Assembly (NCBI GenBank): GCA_025980625.1
Contig: JAICXG010000082.1
Coordinates: forward strand, 1 to 11,007
DNA length: 11,007 nucleotides
Source of the DNA: Chthoniobacterales bacterium
Lineage (GTDB): Bacteria; Verrucomicrobiota; Verrucomicrobiia; Chthoniobacterales; UBA10450
Direction: 5' to 3'
Below the pieces are notes generated by a model. The model searched no databases. It was not told the origin of the DNA and was given only the letters and a program-made list of their open reading frames with translations. The stretch's first letter is position 1. Every line of letters begins with the position of its first letter. The translations under genes and the position numbers were made by a program. Shown one piece after another: positions 7,069 through 11,007 of this stretch.

Positions 7069-7671
7069 ATGATTTCGCTCCTCATCGCGACCCGCAACGC
7101 CCATAAAACGCGCGAGTTTGCCGGCCTGCTCGGGCCGGAGTTCGTGCTCGAGGACTTGCGATCGCACCCGCATTTGGCCGAGGTTGTCGAGGATGGCGCT
7201 ACCTTTGCAGCCAACGCGCGAATCAAAGCCCTGGCTGTCTCGCGCCAGTTGCCTGGTCTGGTGCTGGCCGACGATTCCGGCTTGGAGGTCGATTCGTTAG
7301 GCGGAGCGCCCGGCGTTTTTTCCGCCCGTTACGCGGGGTTGGGCGCGACGGATGAGGCAAACCGGCGGAAGTTGCTCGCGGAGCTGGCCAAGCGAGGACC
7401 GGATGCGGCTCGAACGGCGCGCTTTCGCTGCGCGCTTGTTCTGGCCCGCGATGGCCACGTCCTGGCGATTTGCGAAGGTTCGGTCGCCGGGGAAATCGTC
7501 AGGCAAGCGCGCGGCTCGGCCGGCTTTGGCTACGATCCGTTATTTCAGCCTAACGGACTTTCCGAGACGTTCGCTGAACTTTCCCCTGTAGTGAAGAACG
7601 CCATCAGTCACCGCGGTTGCGCCCTCACGAAGCTAAAACCGCTCCTCCCAGCCGGAGATATCCCAAAGTAG
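7069..7671 (+). CDS. rdgB: XTP/dITP diphosphatase (RdgB/HAM1 family)
   Basis: Cytoplasmic house-cleaning pyrophosphatase that hydrolyses non-canonical purine triphosphates (dITP, ITP, XTP) to the monophosphate, keeping them out of DNA and RNA. The 200-residue length matches the family. Visible motifs are the nucleotide-binding start TRNAHKTREF (residues 8-17), the catalytic core ADDSGLEVDSLGGAPGVFSARYAG (key Asp residues in ADDSG), GFGYDPLFQPNG with its substrate-specificity Asp, and the C-terminal KNAISHRG. No Shine-Dalgarno precedes the ATG, but the motif begins within ten residues of it, so the start is secure. The gene is divergent from leuS. It converges on the second exbD with only 11 bp between stop codons and no convincing terminator. 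It contains two CGTTAGG words. Confidence 0.97.
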   Translation: MISLLIATRNAHKTREFAGLLGPEFVLEDLRSHPHLAEVVEDGATFAANARIKALAVSRQLPGLVLADDSGLEVDSLGGAPGVFSARYAGLGATDEANRRKLLAELAKRGPDAARTARFRCALVLARDGHVLAICEGSVAGEIVRQARGSAGFGYDPLFQPNGLSETFAELSPVVKNAISHRGCALTKLKPLLPAGDIPK

Positions 7672-7682
7672 GAGAGGACCGG

Positions 7683-8180
7683 CTACGGCGAAGGTGGAGG
7701 TGGAGGTGCAGCTGGAGGCGGTGCTCCGCCGCCGGGAGCCGCGGGAGCACCGGGTGCGCCGTGTTTTATTTTGATTTCGTAGGCGATTTTCTCGATGCGA
7801 GCCGACCGGACGCGATCGAGCAGCTTCATTACGTCGCCGTGCAGCGCTTCTCTATCGGCACTAATGAAGACCTTCACATTTGGATTCCCGTTGTAGAGCG
7901 CGAGGAGACGCGGCATCACGTCACCGTCAGTTACCACTTCCTTATCGAAATGGACCAGGCCATCGGCATCGACAAACAAACTGATGTGGTCATTCGGGGG
8001 CGGCGTAGGCGTCGGCTGAGTCGGCGGAATTATCGCTGGCAGATTCACGCGGATGCCTTTCATGTGCACCTGGCTCAGACTCACCATCATGAAACTGGCC
8101 AGGAGAAAGAACATGATATCGATGAGCGGAATGATTTCGATCCGGGCTCTTTTTTTGGGCACAGGCGAAGTGACTCTCAT
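7683..8180 (-). CDS. exbD: ExbD/TolR-type biopolymer transport protein, second copy
   Basis: Inner-membrane partner of ExbB in the proton-driven motor that energises TonB. The 165-residue protein has a short cytoplasmic N-terminus, one membrane helix (about 17-36, IPLIDIMFFLLASFMM) with the proton-conducting Asp at 21, and a periplasmic ExbD/TolR domain (about 64-137). It ends in a Pro/Ala/Gly-rich tail (141-165) that the other copy lacks, and a Pro-rich stretch (PPTQPTPTPPP) replaces part of the linker after the helix. It is the last gene of the operon, 15 bp after tonB. Residues 12-39 are identical to those of the copy at 8835-9266, while the periplasmic domains differ strongly. ExbD rather than TolR is chosen because tonB lies between the copies; TolR is possible. 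Confidence 0.93.
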   Translation of the reverse strand: MRVTSPVPKKRARIEIIPLIDIMFFLLASFMMVSLSQVHMKGIRVNLPAIIPPTQPTPTPPPNDHISLFVDADGLVHFDKEVVTDGDVMPRLLALYNGNPNVKVFISADREALHGDVMKLLDRVRSARIEKIAYEIKIKHGAPGAPAAPGGGAPPPAAPPPPPSP

Positions 8181-8195
8181 AACAGCAGACTTCGT

Positions 8196-8825
8196 TTAAA
8201 GCTGTGCCCCTTCCAGCGTATAGGTAATGGGCACGCGAACCTTGTGATAAGCGCCCGGCTTGCAACGCCACCGATGGAATGTGTTAATGGAAGTCTGATC
8301 GAGAATTGGACTTCCGGTGCTCTTAGCGACTGAGACATCGGTGACATTGCCACTATCGTCAAAGGTGAGCAGGAAAGCGCCGCTCCCGGTCTGCTTGGCT
8401 CGCCGTGCCTCGTAAGGGTAGGTGGGGTGCGGCGCACTGACCCAGTTATTCTTAGCCGCCGCATAGTTAGCGATCCCGCTGTAGGCCGTGCCTTTATTCT
8501 GCGAGACTTTCGGTCTCGGTTTAGGCGGCGGCGCCTCCTTCGGCCGCGGGGGAGGAGTTGGTTCTTGCACTGTAAACTCAGTCGGTTCCTCTGGCGGGGG
8601 AGGGGGCGGAGGCGGTTCTTCTTCGGGCGGTGGCGGTGCCTCCGGCGGTAACTCGGTGATGACTGCATCGATCGGCGCGTTCGGCATGACGATGTCCTCA
8701 GGAGGGGCCTCCTGCGGGTGAATGCTGGCCAGACCCACAGCGCCAGCTTCAATTGCGAGCGCGGCGGCTAGAGAACCAAGAAAGTGCCACCTCGGCCGCG
8801 GTTTGTAGAAGATTGGTTTGGCCAT
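8196..8825 (-). CDS. tonB: TonB-family energy transducer
   Basis: Spans the periplasm and passes energy from ExbB/ExbD to TonB-dependent outer-membrane receptors. The 209-residue protein has a basic cytoplasmic N-terminus (MAKPIFYKPRPR), one membrane anchor (about 13-35), a Pro/Glu-rich spacer (59-107, including a run of eight prolines at 71-78), and a C-terminal TonB domain (about 130-207). That domain shows YPYEARRAKQTGSGAFLLTF, D..GNVTDVSV, STGSPILDQ, FHRWRCKPG and VPITYTL. The anchor lacks the mid-helix His of E. coli TonB (Ser-x3-His); the ionisable residues are His14 at its edge and Glu26 inside. It is the third gene of the operon, with 9 bp from exbD and 15 bp to the second exbD. The ligand transported is not shown by the sequence. 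Confidence 0.93.
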   Translation of the reverse strand: MAKPIFYKPRPRWHFLGSLAAALAIEAGAVGLASIHPQEAPPEDIVMPNAPIDAVITELPPEAPPPPEEEPPPPPPPPEEPTEFTVQEPTPPPRPKEAPPPKPRPKVSQNKGTAYSGIANYAAAKNNWVSAPHPTYPYEARRAKQTGSGAFLLTFDDSGNVTDVSVAKSTGSPILDQTSINTFHRWRCKPGAYHKVRVPITYTLEGAQL

Positions 8826-8834
8826 GGCTCTCGA

Positions 8835-9266
8835 TTATGGTGTCGCCTGGTTGGGCAGCGACGGGCTCTTCACTTCGAAAGCGATCTTGTAGAAACCCGC
8901 TGCGCGCACCTGCTCGATCAATCGGAGGATATCACCGTGGTAGGCGTCGCGATCACCACGAATGAAAATCTTGGCGCCGGGGGCGATCTTATGCACGTTC
9001 ACCAGCCTCTGGTAAATCTCGTTCGGGTCCAGCTTTTGTTTGTCATAATAAATGTCACCGTTCTTATCTACCGAAAGGGCTACGTACTCACGCCTCGACT
9101 GGGTCTGACCGCTGATGCCGGTCGGAAGATTCAGCTTGATGCCCTTCACGTGCACCTGGCTCAAGCTCACCATCATGAAGCTGGCCAGGAGGAAGAACAT
9201 AATGTCGATCAGCGGAATGATTTCTATCCGTGCCTTGTGGTGCGAGATTGGCGAGCTTACCTGCAT
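8835..9266 (-). CDS. exbD: ExbD/TolR-type biopolymer transport protein, first copy
   Basis: The 143-residue inner-membrane protein has a single helix (about 17-36) carrying the conserved Asp21, followed by a periplasmic domain (about 60-133) with YVALSVDKNGDIYYD, KIFIRGDRDAYHGDILRLIEQVRAAGF and KIAFEVK, the standard ExbD/TolR pattern. It should form the ExbB5-ExbD2 type motor with the preceding gene, 18 bp upstream. An AAGGA precedes the ATG by eight bases and is a reasonable ribosome binding site. It is shorter than the second copy because it lacks the Pro/Ala tail. With two different ExbDs available, the motor could contain an ExbD heterodimer or form two alternative complexes; the sequence does not decide between these. 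Confidence 0.94.
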   Translation of the reverse strand: MQVSSPISHHKARIEIIPLIDIMFFLLASFMMVSLSQVHVKGIKLNLPTGISGQTQSRREYVALSVDKNGDIYYDKQKLDPNEIYQRLVNVHKIAPGAKIFIRGDRDAYHGDILRLIEQVRAAGFYKIAFEVKSPSLPNQATP

Positions 9267-9284
9267 TCGCGGCGTCCTTATCCT

Positions 9285-10298
9285 CTAGAGAGACGAACCA
9301 TGAGCAGAGCTTTGGTGCGCCGACGCGATTGGGACCGCGCTCGCACTGTGAGCTCCCAGCATAACCTCAAGGTTTGTCGCTGCCGTTTGTAGTTCAAACT
9401 CCAAGTTAGACACTCGAGACGAGAAATAGTTAAATGGAATCAGCGCGAAAATCGCGATGCCAAGACCGCACGCGGTCGCGATGAGCGCTTCGGCGATACC
9501 GCCGGTGACCGCTTGCACGGCAAGCTCTTCACTCCCGAGCAAACTAAAGGAGCGAATCAACCCCGTGATCGTACCTAGCAGACCAAGTAACGGCGCGAGG
9601 GTGACCAGAGTGTCCATCACGACAAGGAAATGGCCCGCACGCTTGATCTCGATGCCGGCCGCTACTTGCAGCGCCCCTTGAAGGGACGCGTGCTGATGAT
9701 TCAAGCCGTTCCAGAGCATGCGCAGAACCGGGTCGCGTGTGCCGCGTGCAAGTTTCGAAGCTTCGTTCATGTCGCCGGCCTCGATCGCGGTGAAGACCTT
9801 TTCGATTCGTTTTGGATCGCGGCGAAACCAGCGGAAACCCCACCAGAAACAGCGATCGATGACCACAAACAAGGCAACGATGGAGACGATCAGGATCGGC
9901 CACATGATCGGCCCGCCTGCCCTGAAATTTCGAATGAAGAAATTCGAGCTCTTCTCGGGCTCAGGGGGCGGCTGCCCGGGACTCGCTTCGGGTGCCACAG
10001 TAGCTGTGACGGCCGGTGAAGCAGCTGCCGGGGAAATCGTTGCCGCGACCGACGCAGCCGCACCAGGAGCGGTGCCCGGTGAAGCCGCAACACTCGGCGC
10101 AGCCGTGGTTCCCGGCGCGGCAGCTTCTGGCACGCCTGGCGTCGTGGTCGTGCCCGGGGCAGACGGGACAGCTGGTGGCGCGCCGAGATCAGCCGGTGAG
10201 GTCGCTGGATTAGTCGCGGGCGGGGGGGGCGGAGTTTGCGCGAAAGCGGCAACCGCAATGATGACGGAGCTCAGACTGATGAGTGTCTTTTTTTTCAT
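9285..10298 (-). CDS. exbB: ExbB/TolQ-family proton channel with long periplasmic extension
   Basis: Pentameric stator of the TonB energising motor (MotA/TolQ/ExbB family). The 337-residue protein begins with a signal peptide (MKKKTLISLS..., cleavage after AFA at residue 20) and a low-complexity Pro/Ala/Thr-rich segment (21-117), which should be exported to the periplasm. The first core helix is about 129-148 (GGPIMWPILIVSIVALFVVI). After the cytoplasmic domain come the second helix (229-251, with APLLGLLGTITGLIRSF) and the third (268-290, with AEALIATACGLGIAIFALIPF), the family's proton-path helices. ExbBs with an N-terminal signal and periplasmic extension are known, for example in Pseudomonas and Serratia, but here the extension is nearly 100 residues of low complexity. 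It is the first gene of the exbB-exbD-tonB-exbD operon. TolQ is less likely given the neighbouring tonB. Confidence 0.95.
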   Translation of the reverse strand: MKKKTLISLSSVIIAVAAFAQTPPPPPATNPATSPADLGAPPAVPSAPGTTTTPGVPEAAAPGTTAAPSVAASPGTAPGAAASVAATISPAAASPAVTATVAPEASPGQPPPEPEKSSNFFIRNFRAGGPIMWPILIVSIVALFVVIDRCFWWGFRWFRRDPKRIEKVFTAIEAGDMNEASKLARGTRDPVLRMLWNGLNHQHASLQGALQVAAGIEIKRAGHFLVVMDTLVTLAPLLGLLGTITGLIRSFSLLGSEELAVQAVTGGIAEALIATACGLGIAIFALIPFNYFSSRVSNLEFELQTAATNLEVMLGAHSASAVPIASAHQSSAHGSSL

Positions 10299-10503
10299 AT
10301 GAAGCAGGATTGATAATAAACCGGAAAATTCCGGCGATGATTCGATGCCGTTGTTATCCTAAAAGAAATCGCGGCGCGTCGAGCAAAACTTTTCCGGTTT
10401 TTTTGACGGCTGCAATTCATCCCAAGTTCTATCAACTGATTCGCATCCCCTTTTCTGGTGGGACGTAAGGGAACACCAGCAAATTGCATCCAGGCAAGTT
10501 TTT
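10299..10503 (-). promoter_or_regulatory. Upstream region of the exbB-tonB operon with operator-like palindrome
   Basis: This 205-bp gap should hold the operon promoter. On the minus strand TATTAT (10313-10318) is a 5/6 match to a -10 box. Immediately upstream is the near-perfect palindrome CCGGAA-N2-TTCCGG (10321-10334), where a -10/-35 spacer would lie. No good -35 hexamer is present, as in activator-dependent or repressed promoters. A second CCGGAAAA occurs at about 10389-10396. A separate inverted repeat, CTGGTG (10455-10460) with CACCAG (10474-10479), has no T-run and is not a convincing terminator for the upstream gene. No iron-box (Fur-like) sequence is recognisable. Confidence 0.4.
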
Positions 10504-11007
10504 TTATTCGGCCGGAGCATTTCCGACCCGCAATCGCAGCGCCGGCCAATCGCCGATTTGCGCCACCAGCTCATCACCGGCCTGGATCGGGCCTACTCCC
10601 GACGGGGTCCCGGTCAGGATCAAATCCCCTTGGAGCAGGGTGAGCGATTGGCTGGCGAAGGCCACGATCTCGCCCACTGAATAAATCATCTGGCTCGTGC
10701 GCGCCTGTTGTTTGATCGCGCCATTTTGCCGGAGAGAAATTTCCAGATCGGTGGGATCGACCTCGGTGTAAACGAACGGCCCGATCGGCGTGTAAGTGTC
10801 GAATGATTTGCAACGCGAGAATTGCTTCTCCGATTTCTGCAAATCCCGATCGCTGATGTCGAGCCCGACGCTGTAGCCGAACACATGCTCGAGCGCGCGA
10901 TCCGCGCTCACATTTTTCGTCCTTCTTCCCATCACCACCGCGAGTTCGACCTCGAAGTCGGTTTTGTGTTTGGAAAAAGCGATCTCGATTATTCCTTCGT
11001 TAGGCAA
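10504..11007 (-). CDS. Fumarylacetoacetate hydrolase (FAH) family protein, N-terminus outside window
   Basis: The 167 visible codons are the C-terminal catalytic domain of an FAH-fold enzyme: metal-dependent C-C hydrolases, decarboxylases or isomerases acting on acylpyruvate-like compounds. Visible are the metal ligands in FEVELAVVMG (Glu19 and Glu21 of the fragment) and Asp50 in GLDISDRDLQ, with the Glu-to-Asp distance of 31 seen in FAHD1. KSFDTYTPIGP (67-77), SQMIYSVGEIVAFASQSLTL and GDLILTGTPSGVG (127-139) follow. The product ends shortly after, as is usual. The start and roughly the first hundred residues lie beyond 11007, so the frame simply runs off the edge; the TTG at 11005-11007 is an internal Leu codon. 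The exact substrate (fumarylpyruvate, acylpyruvate, oxaloacetate or homoprotocatechuate intermediates) cannot be read from this part. A CGTTAGG word lies at the edge (10998-11004). Confidence 0.92.
   Translation of the reverse strand: MPNEGIIEIAFSKHKTDFEVELAVVMGRRTKNVSADRALEHVFGYSVGLDISDRDLQKSEKQFSRCKSFDTYTPIGPFVYTEVDPTDLEISLRQNGAIKQQARTSQMIYSVGEIVAFASQSLTLLQGDLILTGTPSGVGPIQAGDELVAQIGDWPALRLRVGNAPAE

Larger units (their letters stand above)
440..11004. repeat. Dispersed CGTTAGG word, 11 copies
   Basis: Exact CGTTAGG or its complement lies at 440-446, 644-650, 5002-5008, 5239-5245, 5796-5802, 6079-6085, 6337-6343, 6891-6897, 7295-7301, 7549-7555 and 10998-11004. Near matches are at 1698-1704, 5232-5238 and 6072-6078 (CGTTAGT) and 4513-4519 (TGTTAGG). 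The fullest form is GTCGTTAGGC. All exact copies are within hisS, leuS, rdgB and the FAH-family gene; none falls between 1000 and 5000 or between 7600 and 10900. Coordinates here span the whole set, not a continuous element. Confidence 0.7.

Noticed and set aside
7650..7684. Inverted repeat AGCCGG-N23-CCGGCT at the rdgB/exbD junction as a bidirectional terminator
   Set aside because: The stem is only 6 bp with a long loop and there is no T-run on either strand.
7617..9392. Plus-strand frames (7617-8333 and 8784-9392) opposite the exbD and tonB genes
   Set aside because: These are shadows of conserved ExbD/TonB coding sequence; their similarity to each other follows from the ExbD duplication on the other strand.
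10455..10479. CTGGTG-N13-CACCAG hairpin as a terminator of the FAH-family gene
   Set aside because: It is a short stem and no T-run follows it on the minus strand.
1..11007. CRISPR array, tRNA or rRNA gene, insertion sequence, or phage-defence cassette
   Set aside because: I saw no regularly spaced long repeats, no cloverleaf-like sequence, no transposase or integrase motifs and no defence-type domains on either strand.

Overview
The window looks like a chromosomal segment of a GC-rich (roughly 55-60% by eye) Gram-negative bacterium. Verrucomicrobiota, perhaps Chthoniobacterales-like, is my best guess. The reasons are the TonB/ExbB plus double-ExbD operon, a lipoprotein signal, LeuRS with a KMSKR loop, an MscL ending in a zinc-ribbon-like tail, and a general shortage of clear Shine-Dalgarno sequences. 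No marker fixes the taxonomy, so this is inference. I see no transposase, integrase, CRISPR array, tRNA or rRNA.

Layout. 1-1117 (-) is histidyl-tRNA synthetase, missing its C-terminus at the window edge. 1262-1684 (+) is a small secreted Thr-rich protein with a clear ribosome binding site and a strong intrinsic terminator. Convergent to it lie galE (1751-2722, -) and, 47 bp upstream of galE, a 3D-domain lipoprotein (2770-3276, -). Divergent from that is a PdeM-like metallophosphoesterase (3344-3997, +), whose stop codon overlaps that of mscL (3994-4443, -). mscL follows leuS (4459-6990, -) by 15 bp. Divergent from leuS is rdgB (7069-7671, +). It converges on a tight four-gene operon transcribed leftward from about 10300: exbB, exbD, tonB and a second exbD (10298 down to 7683). 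The window ends in a fumarylacetoacetate hydrolase family gene truncated at its 5' end (10504-11007, -).

Functions. Most genes are housekeeping: aminoacylation, nucleotide-pool cleaning, sugar-nucleotide epimerisation, osmotic safety valve and wall maintenance. The exbB-exbD-tonB-exbD cluster should encode a complete proton-motive-force-driven energiser for TonB-dependent outer-membrane transport.

The two least ordinary signals are these. (1) The heptamer CGTTAGG occurs 11 times on either strand, where about 1.4 are expected from base composition. All copies are inside genes, in at least four coding contexts, which points to a DNA-level signal. (2) Two ExbD paralogues flank tonB, with a 28-residue N-terminal segment that is identical in protein and 75/84 identical in DNA, all differences being synonymous. 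I found no convincing wholly new multi-gene system.
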